Origin: [Mycoplasma] gypis
Lineage (GTDB): Bacteria; Bacillota_I; Bacilli_A; Mycoplasmatales; Metamycoplasmataceae
DNA: 64,000 nucleotides
Direction of reading: 5' to 3'
Assembly: GCF_016924775.1 (NCBI RefSeq)
Contig: NZ_JAFFTD010000001.1
Location: forward strand, 62,001 to 126,000
Shown: piece by piece, positions 1 through 9,200 of the stretch
Numbering within the stretch: position 1 is the first letter of the stretch
Layout: each line of letters begins with the position of its first letter
The notes under the pieces: generated by a model
Seen by the model: only the letters and a program-made list of their open reading frames with translations
Told to the model about the DNA's origin: nothing
Database searches by the model: none
Position numbers and translations under genes: made by a program

Positions 1-118
1 ATTAAAAAAATATTGTCATAACGATGTTATGGCAATGATAATGGTTTATGACTTTGTTGAACTCCTTCTTAAAGAAGGTGTAGATATTATTCCTAAAGAT
101 TTAGATATTTTCTGTTAA
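1..118 (+). CDS. 3' end of a CDS, possibly DUF2779 family (partial)
   Basis: Only the last 38 codons are in the window, read in the frame starting at base 2 and ending at TAA 116-118. The visible tail has the pattern YC-x-x-D-x-x-AM followed by a hydrophobic/acidic helix. This resembles the C-terminus of DUF2779 proteins (RNase H-fold, exonuclease-like) that are common in mollicutes. The link rests on this short pattern only, so the family call is tentative; that it is a coding 3' end is more secure. Confidence 0.4.
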   Translation, partial: LKKYCHNDVMAMIMVYDFVELLLKEGVDIIPKDLDIFC

Positions 119-266
119 TTAAACCGCACTACTTTTAATACATTAATAATATTTAATTAAAATAGTCAATATATTGTATTATTGGCTATTTGGTTTATCA
201 TTTAAAGTATATTATTTATTCTTATTTAAAAAGTCTAAATATATTTTAAATATATTAAGGAGCAAA

Positions 267-1316
267 ATGTTATTAAAAGCTATTAAATTTCATAAAAAAT
301 TAAGAAAAAACAAGGATAAGGAAAACGAAGTTTTTATTGAGCAAAACCTCGTTTATTTAAGTCGACTATTTACTGCTCCAATGCGTATAAAAGCTTCATT
401 TAAAAATTTTATTTATGATTTATTAATGTCCTTTTTCATTGGAATTTTATTTTTTGTAATTAGTCTACCTTTTTACGCTCTTATTGTTTTGATTAAAAAA
501 GAAAAAGAAATGAGTGATATTATTTATGCCTGAATGCTTTTAGGCTCGATGTTACTTTCGATTCTAATTGAATTTGCATATAAAATTCATCGACTAGTTT
601 ATGCAAAATGTTTATACAAAATTAAATTAGCAGTAAAAGAATATTTAAAAGATAAACCACAAACCAAAGTTAATTCATTAATTGAAGAAATCATTACTGA
701 TAAAGAAGAAATAAGACAAGTTGATTTTTCGAAATATGCGCAGACATTTAATGTAAAAAATATCGATGCATTTTTAGAGAAAATGGAAAACTTATTATTG
801 ATTTCTACAAAAACTATACGTAAAAGCTTGTCAAAAAGAATTGTTGAAAAATTAATCGTTATTTCAGTATTTTGTTTAGCATTGTTCTTATTAATGGAAG
901 CAATAATTGATTTCGGTATTCAATTTGAGTATTTTAAAGGTTTACACACATCACAAATTATTTCTATTTCGCTTCTTATTTTTGCAATCTTTTTTGTTGC
1001 TGCCCATAACGTAAAATCAAAATTAATTAAAAAAACATTTTTAATTATTCTGTCTCATTTAACCGATAAATCATCAGAACTTTATATTAACGTTAAGATG
1101 GAACAAACTTTAGAAATTGTTCGTAACTATCGTTTTCTTTTAAAAGAAAACAAATTTAAACAAAAATACGTTTTTTTAATTTTTGATCAAATTAACATTT
1201 TTAATGATAAACATATCGTGTATGGAATTAATAAAAAATTTGACTTTATCAAAATTGAAACAATTCGTAATAATTTAGATCAAATTCAAGCCTTTGTTGA
1301 ACAATCATGTTTATAA
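267..1316 (+). CDS. Uncharacterised four-helix integral membrane protein
   Basis: 349 residues, reading one TGA (531-533) as Trp. The start at 267 is chosen because AAGGAG lies directly upstream (257-262); the frame is open further up, to an ATG at 174, but that start has no ribosome site. Two hydrophobic hairpins are visible: helices near residues 48-75 and 89-107, then near 195-215 and 228-245. A basic, charged segment lies between the hairpins and a long lysine-rich tail follows. I do not recognise the family. It stands alone, with a strong terminator directly downstream, so it is probably transcribed by itself or with the upstream gene. Confidence 0.75.
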
Positions 1317-1348
1317 TGTAATTTTAAATTTTTTAAACACAATTTAAT

Positions 1349-1376
1349 GGATGAACGAAATTGTTCATCCTTTTTA
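1349..1376 (+). terminator. Intrinsic terminator
   Basis: An 8-bp stem GGATGAAC/GTTCATCC with a 6-base loop is followed by TTTTTATTT. It ends the membrane protein transcript. Confidence 0.9.
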
Positions 1377-1546
1377 TTTATATTTTCAATCTTGTTTTAT
1401 TACCATGTATTTTTATGAACACAAAATATTAAATTAAATAAAAGAACCAGTCTGTTACAACATTATAGCTAAATTTTAATTTTTTGCCGCGTCTTGAATC
1501 TTTGTGTTTTTGTTAATAGTTCTAAAGAATAATTATTAAAAAATTG
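1377..1546. other. Gene-free AT-rich spacer
   Basis: I see no plausible reading frame, RNA gene or repeat here. Two short less AT-rich patches (around 1446-1455 and 1487-1497) stand out but form no convincing structure. The stretch leads into the tandem tRNA promoters. Confidence 0.6.
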
Positions 1547-1574
1547 TTAACATTTTAAAAAAATTTTGTATAAT
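1547..1574 (+). promoter_or_regulatory. Upstream promoter P1 of the tRNA-Asn-Glu-Val operon
   Basis: -35 TTAACA (1547-1552), 16-base spacer, -10 TATAAT (1569-1574). It is followed by ATT-x-AAGCAA, the same downstream sequence as in promoter P2. Between P1 and P2 a small hairpin (1593-1608) with a T-run could stop P1 transcripts. Confidence 0.7.
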
Positions 1575-1592
1575 ATTCAAGCAACAGTCAAC

Positions 1593-1616
1593 AAGAAACA
1601 AATTTCTTATTTTTTT
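1593..1616 (+). terminator. Weak hairpin plus T-run between two tRNA promoters
   Basis: The 6-bp stem AAGAAA/TTTCTT with a 4-base loop is followed by ATTTTTTT. The stem is all A/T except one pair, so it would be a weak terminator or attenuator for P1 transcripts. Confidence 0.4.
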
Positions 1617-1618
1617 AG

Positions 1619-1646
1619 TAGACATTATAAAAAAATGTTGTATAAT
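1619..1646 (+). promoter_or_regulatory. Proximal promoter P2 of the tRNA-Asn-Glu-Val operon
   Basis: -35 TAGACA (1619-1624), 16-base spacer, -10 TATAAT (1641-1646), followed by ATTTAAGCAA. The expected start site is about ten bases before the mature tRNA-Asn 5' end. Confidence 0.75.
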
Positions 1647-1665
1647 ATTTAAGCAATTTAACGTT

Positions 1666-1740
1666 GCCGACATAGCTCAGCGGTAGAGCAGTTGGCTGTT
1701 AACCAATTGGTCACAGGTTCAATCCCTGTTGTCGGCGCCA
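1666..1740 (+). tRNA. tRNA-Asn (GUU)
   Basis: Complete cloverleaf with a perfect acceptor stem GCCGACA/TGTCGGC, anticodon GTT at 1698-1700 and encoded CCA. First member of a three-tRNA unit. Confidence 0.97.
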
Positions 1741-1743
1741 GTT

Positions 1744-1819
1744 GGCCCTATGGTGAAGCGGTTAACACACATGGTTTTCATCCATGCATTCGCGGGTTCG
1801 AGCCCCGCTAGGGTCACCA
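1744..1819 (+). tRNA. tRNA-Glu (UUC)
   Basis: Cloverleaf with acceptor stem GGCCCTA/TAGGGTC (one G-U pair), anticodon loop TTTTCAT giving anticodon TTC, and encoded CCA. It lies 3 bases after tRNA-Asn. Confidence 0.97.
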
Positions 1820-1823
1820 AGTC

Positions 1824-1899
1824 GGACGATTAGCTCAGTTGGGAGAGCATCGCCCTTACAAGGCGAGGGTCGTGGGTTCGAGCCCCTCATCGTCCACCA
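1824..1899 (+). tRNA. tRNA-Val (UAC)
   Basis: Cloverleaf with acceptor stem GGACGAT/ATCGTCC, anticodon TAC and encoded CCA. Last member of the unit; a terminator follows. Confidence 0.97.
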
Positions 1900-1915
1900 T
1901 ATGTAATTTTCACCT

Positions 1916-1936
1916 AAAGCGCAAAAGCGCTTTTTT
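1916..1936 (+). terminator. Terminator of the tRNA-Asn-Glu-Val unit
   Basis: Stem AAAGCGC/GCGCTTT with an AAAA loop, running into a T6 tract. It ends 3 bases before the -10 box of the next gene. Confidence 0.9.
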
Positions 1937-1951
1937 GTTATAATTTGTACT

Positions 1952-2395
1952 ATGGAATTTTTAAATAAAAAATTTGAACAATTAACAAATTTAGAGCTTT
2001 ATGAAATTTATAAAAATCGCCAAGAAGTGTTCATTAGCGAGCAAAACTGCGCATATAATGATATTGATGCAATTGATTTAAGAGCTAATCATTTATTTTT
2101 TAAAGAAAACAATGAACTGATAGCTTATTTGAGAATATTTGAAAATGAAGATAGAGTTCAAATAGGGCGCGTTTTAGTTAAAAAAGAATATCGCGGATTG
2201 AAGATTGCAACAATTTTAATGAAAAAAGCTTTAGATTTTATTCAAGATAATACCGTTTTAAACAAAAAACAAATTTATTTATCAGCACAAACATATGCAA
2301 TAAATTTATACAAATCAGTTGGCTTTGAAATTTCAGGAAATCCTTATTTAGAGGATGATATCGAGCATATTGATATGTTTTGAAAAGGAAACTAA
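1952..2395 (+). CDS. ElaA-like GNAT acetyltransferase
   Basis: 147 residues; the TGA at 2381 is Trp and the gene ends at TAA 2393-2395. The N-terminal stretch LYEIYKNRQEVFISEQNC and a following D-DAIDL-HL segment are typical of ElaA-type GNAT proteins. The acetyl-CoA loop is QIGRVLV..EYRGLKIA (near residues 70-90). The substrate is not predictable. TATAAT at 1939-1944 lies only 7 bases before the ATG and there is no Shine-Dalgarno, so the mRNA is probably leaderless. The gene sits between two tRNA groups that are usually contiguous in mollicutes, which suggests insertion here. Confidence 0.85.
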
Positions 2396-2553
2396 ATACA
2401 CAAATCCAAGTACTTTACGAATTAAAATTTCCTAAAAGAAGCAACTTTTAGAATAAAATGAATTAAATAAATTGCTTATCAGTGTAACATTTAAAAATTA
2501 AAGGAATGTTTTTTTCTAGGATTAAAAAACTCAGAAAGAAATTTTAAAAAAAA
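2396..2553. other. Gene-free spacer with two weak stem-loops
   Basis: CTAAAAG/CTTTTAG (2432-2451) lacks a T-run. AACATT/AATGTT (2486-2510) is followed by T7 and could be a weak terminator of the acetyltransferase gene. No coding frame is credible. Confidence 0.5.
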
Positions 2554-2583
2554 TTAACATTTTTTTAAAAAATACGCTATAAT
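2554..2583 (+). promoter_or_regulatory. Promoter of the tRNA-Thr-Leu unit
   Basis: -35 TTAACA (2554-2559), 18-base spacer, -10 TATAAT (2578-2583), then ATTATAGCAA. This matches the motif in front of the tRNA-Asn group. Confidence 0.8.
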
Positions 2584-2602
2584 ATTATAGCAATTTCAAT
2601 AT

Positions 2603-2678
<76 letters not shown>

Positions 2679-2681
2679 TTT

Positions 2682-2766
2682 GCGCGAGTGGTGAAATTGG
2701 CAGACACGCTAGTTTTAGGCACTAGTGCTTTGCGGCGTGAGGGTTCAAGTCCCTCCTCGCGCACCA
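2682..2766 (+). tRNA. tRNA-Leu (UAG)
   Basis: Class II tRNA (85 bases, long variable arm) with perfect acceptor stem GCGCGAG/CTCGCGC, anticodon TAG and encoded CCA. Confidence 0.96.
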
Positions 2767-2783
2767 TATCAAGAAATTGACCA

Positions 2784-2808
2784 AGGTAGCTGTTTAGCTA
2801 CTTTTTTT
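2784..2808 (+). terminator. Terminator of the tRNA-Thr-Leu unit
   Basis: Stem GTAGCT/AGCTAC with loop GTTT, then a T7 tract. Confidence 0.85.
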
Positions 2809-2921
2809 ATTTTTTAGAAAATACAAAAAATAAAAAAAGTCTTCAAAAACAAGCCGTTTTTTGTATTTTTACTTTTTTGGAGTAAAATAGTATTATTATT
2901 AAAAATAATAAAGGAGAAAAT

Positions 2922-3392
2922 ATGTACGAACAAAGAGAAGAAGTAGAACTTGTTGACGGAGTTAAACAAGGTGAAGCAATTTATTACTTTAGATGTGGAA
3001 CAACCGAAACATATAACTATGTTGATGGAAAGAAAAACGGACCAGCTGTTTTAAAAACTCCTAACGGTGATGAAGGACATTATACATATGTTGACGGTTT
3101 AGCACAAGGTGAAGCTTTCATGCAATATGCTAATGGTGATCGTGAAGAATTTATTTACGAAGATAATTTAAAACATGGACCAGCCGTTTTTATGAAAAAC
3201 AACGGTGATCGTGAAGAATGTAATTATAAAAATGATTATTTAAGTGGACCAGCTACAATGTATTTTGCAAATGGTGATATTGAAACATATCGTTACCTAA
3301 ACGGTAAAAAAGAAGGTGATGCTTCATATAAAAGTGCTAATGGTGAAGTTTCAAACTATAGATATTTCAATAATAAAAAAATCTCTGAATAA
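2922..3392 (+). CDS. MORN-like repeat protein
   Basis: 156 residues with no signal peptide or membrane helix, so probably cytosolic. Almost the whole protein is a tandem repeat of about 23 residues with the pattern Y-x-x-G-x-x-x-G-x-A followed by N-G-D/E; about six copies are visible between residues 10 and 152. The spacing and the aromatic/glycine pattern resemble MORN or toxin-immunity type beta-hairpin repeats. Function unknown; such repeats usually form an elongated beta-sheet scaffold. AAAGGAG precedes the ATG. The same repeat type forms the C-terminus of the membrane protein at 6920-8929, and the terminator sequence is shared with that gene. Confidence 0.75.
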   Translation: MYEQREEVELVDGVKQGEAIYYFRCGTTETYNYVDGKKNGPAVLKTPNGDEGHYTYVDGLAQGEAFMQYANGDREEFIYEDNLKHGPAVFMKNNGDREECNYKNDYLSGPATMYFANGDIETYRYLNGKKEGDASYKSANGEVSNYRYFNNKKISE

Positions 3393-3397
3393 TTTTG

Positions 3398-3424
3398 AAG
3401 TTGGCTGAGCCAACTTTTATTTTT
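3398..3424 (+). terminator. Intrinsic terminator (AAGTTGGC type)
   Basis: AAGTTGGC/GCCAACTT with a 3-base loop, then TTATTTTT. Closely related stems recur at 8954 and 10056. Confidence 0.9.
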
Positions 3425-3470
3425 TATTGTCAATATTTTGTTAAAATTTTAGTGCCAGCAAAGGAGCAAT

Positions 3471-4325
3471 ATGTTTTGAGCAATTAACAAACAAAAAGGC
3501 GATAGCAGTTTTCAAGCAATTCGCAAGTTTCAACGTGAAAATAATATTAAAAAAATTGGCCACTGTGGAACTTTAGATCCACTAGCACAAGGGCTTTTAA
3601 TCGTTGCTACTAATGAAGCAACAAAATTACTACCTTATATTATTAATCAGGATAAAGAATATATTTGTTCAATGCGATTTTTTGCTTCTAGTGCCTCATA
3701 TGATACTGATAGTGAAGTAACTTACCTTCCTACGCGCTATATTTCGCTTGATGAACTAAATAAAGCCATTAACATCATCAAAAATCAAACTAGTCAAATA
3801 CCACCCATCTTTAGCGCTAAAAAAATTAATGGGAAACGAGCGTATGAACTAGCAAGACAAAATATTGACTTTGAATTGAAAGCTTCAGATATAAAAATTT
3901 ATACTTTTGAAATTCTGGATTTTAATGAAAACGACTTTACATTAACATTTAAAACAAAAGTATCAAAAGGTACTTATATTCGCTCAATTGTCCATGATTT
4001 AGCAACTTTATTAGGTACTGATGCTGTCATGACAGATTTACAAAGAACTCAAATTGGTAACATTAGCCTAGAAAATTCGCAAAAAAATTTCAAAATTGAT
4101 AATTATTCTGATTTATTTGGTATAAATATATATGCAATAAATAATACTCAACTAAATCAGTTGAAATCGAAACACTTTTTTAATGATAATAATTTAAAAA
4201 GCAATAATTATATTTTAATTTATAACAATAATTTGATCGGAATAGCTTCTTGTAATGATGGTTTGGTTCAACCCATCAAAATTTTGTGACCTATTGTCGA
4301 TAATTTTTTAGCCAAGGAGAAATAA
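3471..4325 (+). CDS. truB: tRNA pseudouridine(55) synthase TruB
   Basis: 284 residues; residue 3 is encoded by TGA, so the start is only visible under code 4. It makes pseudouridine 55 in the T-loop of tRNAs. The catalytic motif GHCGTLDPLAQG is at residues 30-41, with Asp36 as nucleophile (family knowledge). A second conserved block, KGTYIRSIVHDLA, lies near residue 166. AAAGGAG sits 7 bases before the ATG. The last A of TAA is the first base of the next gene's ATG, so translation is coupled. Cluster truB-HAD-ribF-dps-rpsO preserves part of the bacterial infB-truB-ribF-rpsO neighbourhood. Confidence 0.95.
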
Positions 4326-5146
4326 TGAAAAATTTCAAACTAGCAGCTTTTGACATCGATGGAACAATTTTGCCTTTTAAAGAAGGACAAAAAAACAGCG
4401 ATTTAAGTCCTGTTATTGTTGATATGTTTAAAAAACTAAAACAAGCCGGATTTATAACAGTCTTTTGTTCAGGACGTGATATTTTCACAGTTGGACAACA
4501 CCGTTTAGATACACCTAATGTTGACTATTTCATTGGGGCAAACGGATCATTTATTCTTGATTTAAAAACTAATGAATATATTTTTGAAAAAACTATTAAA
4601 TATGATGACTATAAAGTTTTTTTAGAAGCAACAAATAAAAGAAATCTACCTTTTACATTCGTTGGAAAAAGATACGGTTATTTTAATTCGCAATTTGACA
4701 TTAATCACTGATTTTATGCGCCTTTTAAAGAAAATTTTATTGACTATACTGAGTATGAAAATAATCAAGATGATCCAAATTATTTAATTACTGTTAACTC
4801 TGATGACAGTCATGAACTTAGAGAATACTATGAAAATATTTTTAAAAAAAATAATCTAGATATGTGAGTTTTAGCCGAATGAACAGGCGGAGTTTTTATT
4901 TCAGCTAAAGGAGTTAATAAGGCTCGTGGACTAGAAATTTTATGTGAAAAAATAAACATTAGTCTTGATGAAGTTATTGCCTTTGGTGACTCATCAAACG
5001 ATGTTGAAATGCTTAGCGAAGTTGGTTTAGGTGTTGCAATGGGAAATGCTGAAGAAGAACTAAAAAGCGTTGCTAAAGATGTTTGTGAAAGTGTCGAAGA
5101 TTTTGGAACATTTAACTACTTAATGAAAAAAGGATTTATTAAATAA
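4325..5146 (+). CDS. Cof-type HAD-IIB family phosphatase
   Basis: 273 residues with several TGA-encoded Trp codons. Motif I FDIDGT carries Asp10 and Asp12. Motif II is in FCSGRD, and motif IV GDSSNDVEML is near the C-terminus. The long cap between motifs II and III is the IIB type. The family dephosphorylates sugar phosphates, FMN or pyridoxal phosphate; position directly before ribF makes a flavin substrate possible, but this is inference. Start overlaps the truB stop; AAGGAG precedes it within truB. Confidence 0.9.
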
Positions 5147-5148
5147 TT

Positions 5149-5964
5149 ATGGATGTATATAAATGACCTTTAAATCGAGAACAAAAACCAACAATTTTGG
5201 TGTTGGGAGCTTTTGAATCTCTTCATATTGGTCATTATGGATTATTTAAACAAGCTTTAAATATTAAAAAAAGTAATGAAGGTTTTGTATTATCTTCATT
5301 ACTTTTTGATCAAAAAAAATTAAATTCTAAAAAGCCATTTCAATTAAAAACTCGAATTTATACTTTGGATAGTTTAGGAGTTGATGAAACTTTTATCGTG
5401 GAATTTAATGATGATTTTAAAAATCAAAGTCCTATTAATTTTATTGAAAAATTAAAAGCAATAGGCGTACAAAAAATTGTAGTTGGTGAAGATTTTCGGT
5501 TTGGTTTCAACCGGCAAGGAACGGTCGAAAATCTTAAAAAACATTTTGATGTTACTGTTATTGAAATTAAAAAAATCTCTGATTATAAGATTTCAACAAC
5601 AATTGTTAAAGAATTAATAAAAGAAGGAAAAATCAATACTTTAAACAATACTTTAATCGATAAATATGCTTTTATTTGTGAATTAAAAGATTATCAATTT
5701 GATTTTCCTGACTCATTAATTAAATTACCATCAGGAATTTATTTTGCTAATGTTGTTATTAAAAACATTGAATACCACGCAATTGTTTTATTAGGTTATG
5801 AAAGTCCTAATAAAATTGTTTTTCTAGATTTAGACGATGATATAATTTACGAATCTGAAGCGTTTGTGGAAATTTTAGCTCAACAGAGATTAATTAATCA
5901 TATTGCTGAAGACAAAATTTTTAAAGTGGATACAAAAGAAGCATTTGCTTTTTTTACAAAATAA
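5149..5964 (+). CDS. ribF: RibF-type FMN adenylyltransferase with degraded kinase domain
   Basis: 271 residues; starts 2 bases after the HAD gene stop. The nucleotidyl-transfer signature GAFESLHIGH (residues 20-29) and VGEDFRFGFNRQG (about 111-123) identify the N-terminal FAD synthetase domain. Normal RibF has a C-terminal riboflavin kinase domain of about 125 residues with a G-FPTAN motif. Here the last ~90 residues keep a vague P-SGIYFANV pattern but no PTAN. It may therefore make FAD from FMN but be unable to phosphorylate riboflavin. An alternative is a strongly divergent but still active kinase domain. Confidence 0.85.
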
Positions 5965-5973
5965 GGAGAAGAA

Positions 5974-6393
5974 ATGAATAATATTAAAGATTTAAAAACA
6001 TTACAAGCATCATTAATGTTTTTACAAGTGAAAGTAAAAAATTACCACTGAAATGTTAAAGGTTTTGACTTTTTCGAAACTCATGAAACACTAGATAAAT
6101 TTTATGATGATACAGTGGAACAATTAGATGCTTTAGCGGAAAAAATTGTTATGTTAGATGACATAGCTTTAGGAAATGTTCAAGAATCGTTTTCACTAAG
6201 TTTCATAAAAGAAGATAAAAGCGCAACTTATGAAACTCAATATATTTACAAAAATTTAGTAAGTGATCTTAATCACATTTTAGATTTTGTTTCAAAAATG
6301 GAAAATATCAGTTTTAGAGTTCAGCCTTTATTAGATGAATTAGTAATTTATGCTGATACATGACAATGAAAATTTAAAAAATCAACAATGTAA
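5974..6393 (+). CDS. dps: Dps-family ferritin-like protein
   Basis: 139 residues, in the size range of Dps or slightly short. It keeps the inter-subunit ferroxidase ligands with exact spacing: His25 (in NYHWNVKG), His37 (THE), Asp52 and Glu56, matching the Dps pattern H-12-H-15-D-4-E. It would assemble into a 12-mer that stores iron and detoxifies peroxide. The C-terminus is read through two TGA codons (6361, 6367) to TAA 6391-6393, giving a short basic tail. AAGGAG precedes the ATG and the gap to ribF is 9 bases, so it is in that operon. A Dps gene inside the ribF-rpsO interval is unusual. Confidence 0.9.
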
Positions 6394-6409
6394 TATCAAA
6401 TCTATTTGG

Positions 6410-6482
6410 TATAATAAATAAGCATTATTTTATTTTATGCATATTTTTTACCTGGTTATGGCTAGGTTTAGAAGGAGTAATA
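6410..6482 (+). promoter_or_regulatory. rpsO promoter and structured leader
   Basis: TATAAT at 6410-6415 gives a leader of about 60 bases. It can form GCAT/ATGC and then ACCTGG/CTAGGT just before the GAAGGAG ribosome site. A double hairpin next to the start is reminiscent of autoregulated S15 leaders, but I cannot confirm an S15 site. Confidence 0.5.
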
Positions 6483-6749
6483 ATGGTTTCACAAAAAAGA
6501 AAACAAGAATTAGTTAAAGAATACGGTAAAAACGCAAATGATACAGGATCAGCAAGAGTTCAAATCGCTCTTCTAACTGAAGATATCGAAAGCTTAAAAA
6601 AACACTTTGCTACAAACAAAAAAGATCTACACTCAATGCGTGGATTCATGGCAAAAGTTAACCACCGTAAATCATTACTAAGTTATTTAAAAAAATCTGA
6701 TTACAATGAATACTTAGAATTAATTCAAAAACTAAACATCAGAAAATAA
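6483..6749 (+). CDS. rpsO: Small-subunit ribosomal protein uS15
   Basis: 88 residues, full length. Conserved blocks [17 protein letters not shown] and the LL-x-YLKKSD-x-x-x-Y motif near the end are present. S15 binds the central domain of 16S rRNA and nucleates platform assembly. Own promoter upstream and a terminator right after the stop. Confidence 0.98.
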   Translation: MVSQKRKQELVKEYGKNANDTGSARVQIALLTEDIESLKKHFATNKKDLHSMRGFMAKVNHRKSLLSYLKKSDYNEYLELIQKLNIRK

Positions 6750-6757
6750 TATCGATT

Positions 6758-6784
6758 TCAACCCTTTTAGGGTTGATTTTTTTT
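6758..6784 (+). terminator. Terminator of rpsO
   Basis: Stem TCAACCC/GGGTTGA with a T-rich 5-base loop and an 8-base T-run. Confidence 0.9.
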
Positions 6785-6800
6785 GCTGTTTTTTAACTTA

Positions 6801-6919
6801 CAAAAAAAATTAACCTTTAAGTGAAAAAAATGTTAAATTTGCCAAAAAAATCGACTTTTTAATTTATTTATATTTTTTAAATAGTAAAATAAACACAAAA
6901 TTTAATAAAGGAGAAAAAA
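6801..6919 (+). repeat. Duplicated promoter/leader, copy 1
   Basis: Starts CAAAAAAAATTAACCTTTAA and contains CTTTTTAATTTATTT and AGTAAAATA before AATAAAGGAG. A clearly related block lies at 9083-9200 before the LRR lipoprotein gene. Confidence 0.75.
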
Positions 6920-8929
6920 ATGGAAGTTACAAGTAACTTTTTTGATGAGATAAATGATGAAAAACTAAAAGCTACCACTCATGACTATGGAAATTTTGTC
7001 ATAAGTGATCTTTTAATTGAAGATTTTAGTAATCTTGAAACATTATGATTTTACAAAACAAACGAAAAAGGAGAAAGATACATCGACATTTTTAGAGCTA
7101 CTGCTAATAATGGAGCTTATAATGCCGATTATCAAACTGTTAAAGATAGTTTAACTAAACAGTTAAAAATATATTTATTAAAAGCTGTAAACGACAAAGA
7201 AAAACAATATTGAGCAGAGATCAATAAACATTTCGCTAATGTTTTAGAAAGTGAAAGAAACTTTTGAATTTATAATTTGCCACTAGTAAATTTTGCAACA
7301 CAAGTAAAGCTTTTAACTAATAGTGGCGATGCTTCAGAAATGAAACAATTAGATTATTTTATTAGTAACACAAAATTAGATAAAAATAATTATGAAATTA
7401 TCAAAGATTATGATAGTTTTAAAAAAATTGATAAAGGATTTTTAATAGAATTATTTTGTTCAAATATAACAATTTATAGATTTTTATCAAAAGTATTTTC
7501 TATTCCTGAAGAAGAACTATTTTGATATAATAAATCTCAAATTATTGAACTAGCAAATAAAATTTCAGAATTTAAAAATGAAAGTTATTTCCTTGAAAAA
7601 GAAATTAATAAATTTATTAAGCTTATTGAAATAATTTTCGATAATCAGTCAAATAATAATTCTTATGATGATACTGTCGAATTAAAAAGGGAATATAAAA
7701 GACCTGTTAATGAATTCGAAAACAAAACAAAACAATTAAAATCTTCATTTACCAAAACAATTGTAATGGCATCAATTTTTCTTGTATTATTAATTGCGCT
7801 ACCAATTGTTGCTAGTGTTATTATTAATAAAAATATTATCAACATTAACTGAGAATATAAAAACTATATCCCATTAATGGTGGCAGGATTAATTTTTATT
7901 TTAATGTCGATTTTTGTAGGTATTTCTAATGCAAAAACGTTTAGTTTAAATAAAGACTTACGAAAAATGCTGTCAAATGATAAACTAGAAACCATTGAAG
8001 AAAAATATAAAACCCAAGAAGTTCTAAAAGATAAAAAAATACTATTAAATGTTCTAAAAGATAAAAAAATTAATAATTTAATAAAAATAGCTTTAATTAT
8101 TATTGCCGTATTTGGTTTTATCGGATCATTATTTAAATTACCACTTTTCTTTAAATCAAAAATGGAACCATTCTATCTTGAATTAGAAAAACATGGTAAT
8201 TTTCCAAGAATAAAACTACAAAAAACTGAATCAGGAAATATTAAAATTGAGATATATCAACCATTCTTCCTTTTTGATTACATTGGTGAAGATTACAGCA
8301 CAATGTCGATAGATAAACTTGAACAAGTCGTTAAAGAACAATTTGTTATCAATAATGAAAGCAAAAAAGAAGAAATTCAAACTAAATACTCATTATTAAA
8401 AGACAATATTCAAAGTGAACCACAAGTAATTTATTATGCTGAATACAAAAATGGATTAAAACACGGTAAAGAAATTCAATTAGTCAAAAATGACTTTAAT
8501 GAAGAAGTTTGAGAATTTAATTCATACGTAAATGGTTCTTTAAATGGTCCTTGTTATGTTCTAAATAAAAATTGAATATTTAGTACAAAAATTACTAATT
8601 CACAGTTATTACTTGTTTCTAAAAACTATGAAGATGGAAAATTACATGGTAACTGAATGGAACTTGAATGAGATTCAATGAATAAACAATTGTACTTTAA
8701 AACTATTATCGAATATGAAAAAGGTTTAAAGCACGGTTTTGAAGGTAAATTTGATGTTAATCGAAACCCATTAGTTAACGGAAAAGCATATCTAAATGGT
8801 AAAGAAATTAATACAAAAGAATATGAACAACTAACTGGAAGAAAATTTGAAGACTTACCAAGAACCAAAAAAATCTTTATTGGTGAAGTTGAAAATGTTC
8901 GTTTCCAAAAAGATTCTAATATTTTGTAA
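6920..8929 (+). CDS. Membrane protein with C-terminal MORN-like repeats
   Basis: 669 residues; many TGA codons are read as Trp. A soluble N-terminal ~275 residues is followed by three hydrophobic helices (about 278-303, 316-336, 387-411). A soluble C-terminus from about residue 500 carries four copies of a Y-x-x-G-x-x-x-G pattern (EYKNGLKHGK, YVNGSLNGP, YEDGKLHGN, YEKGLKHGF). These match the repeats of the small protein at 2922-3392. The odd number of helices would put the N- and C-terminal parts on opposite sides of the membrane. Not a family I can name; a surface or envelope-scaffold role is only a guess. Confidence 0.7.
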
Positions 8930-8953
8930 TATAAATTTTAAAAACAAATAAAT

Positions 8954-8986
8954 AAAAAAGTTGGCGTTAAATAACCAACTTTTTTA
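8954..8986 (+). terminator. Intrinsic terminator (AAGTTGG type)
   Basis: AAAAAGTTGG/CCAACTTTTTT with a 10-base loop; related to the stems at 3398 and 10056. Confidence 0.88.
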
Positions 8987-9082
8987 TATTTATTACCCGC
9001 TTTTTTCGTTTAATAGTGCTTAAAAGTCTCTAAATCAATAAAACAAATATTGTTTTTTAAATGAATTATAAAACACATTTTT

Positions 9083-9200
9083 ACAAAAAAATTAACCTTT
9101 AAGTTTTTAAAATATTTATTTTGCGTTAAAAATTTACTTTTTAATTTATTTTTGTATTTTAGTGTATTAAAATATACAAAAAATTTAATTAAGGAAAAAA
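9083..9200 (+). repeat. Duplicated promoter/leader, copy 2
   Basis: Matches 6801-6919 in order: ACAAAAAAATTAACCTTTAAG, then ACTTTTTAATTTATTT, then an AT-rich -10 region and AATTTAA-TAAGGA before the ATG. The two copies have drifted but remain alignable by eye. Confidence 0.75.

Noticed and set aside
174-266. Upstream start at 174 for the first membrane protein
   Set aside because: No ribosome-binding site, whereas AAGGAG precedes the in-frame ATG at 267.
6361-8929. Numerous apparent frame breaks suggesting mass pseudogenes
   Set aside because: They are TGA codons, which encode Trp here; with code 4 the genes are intact.
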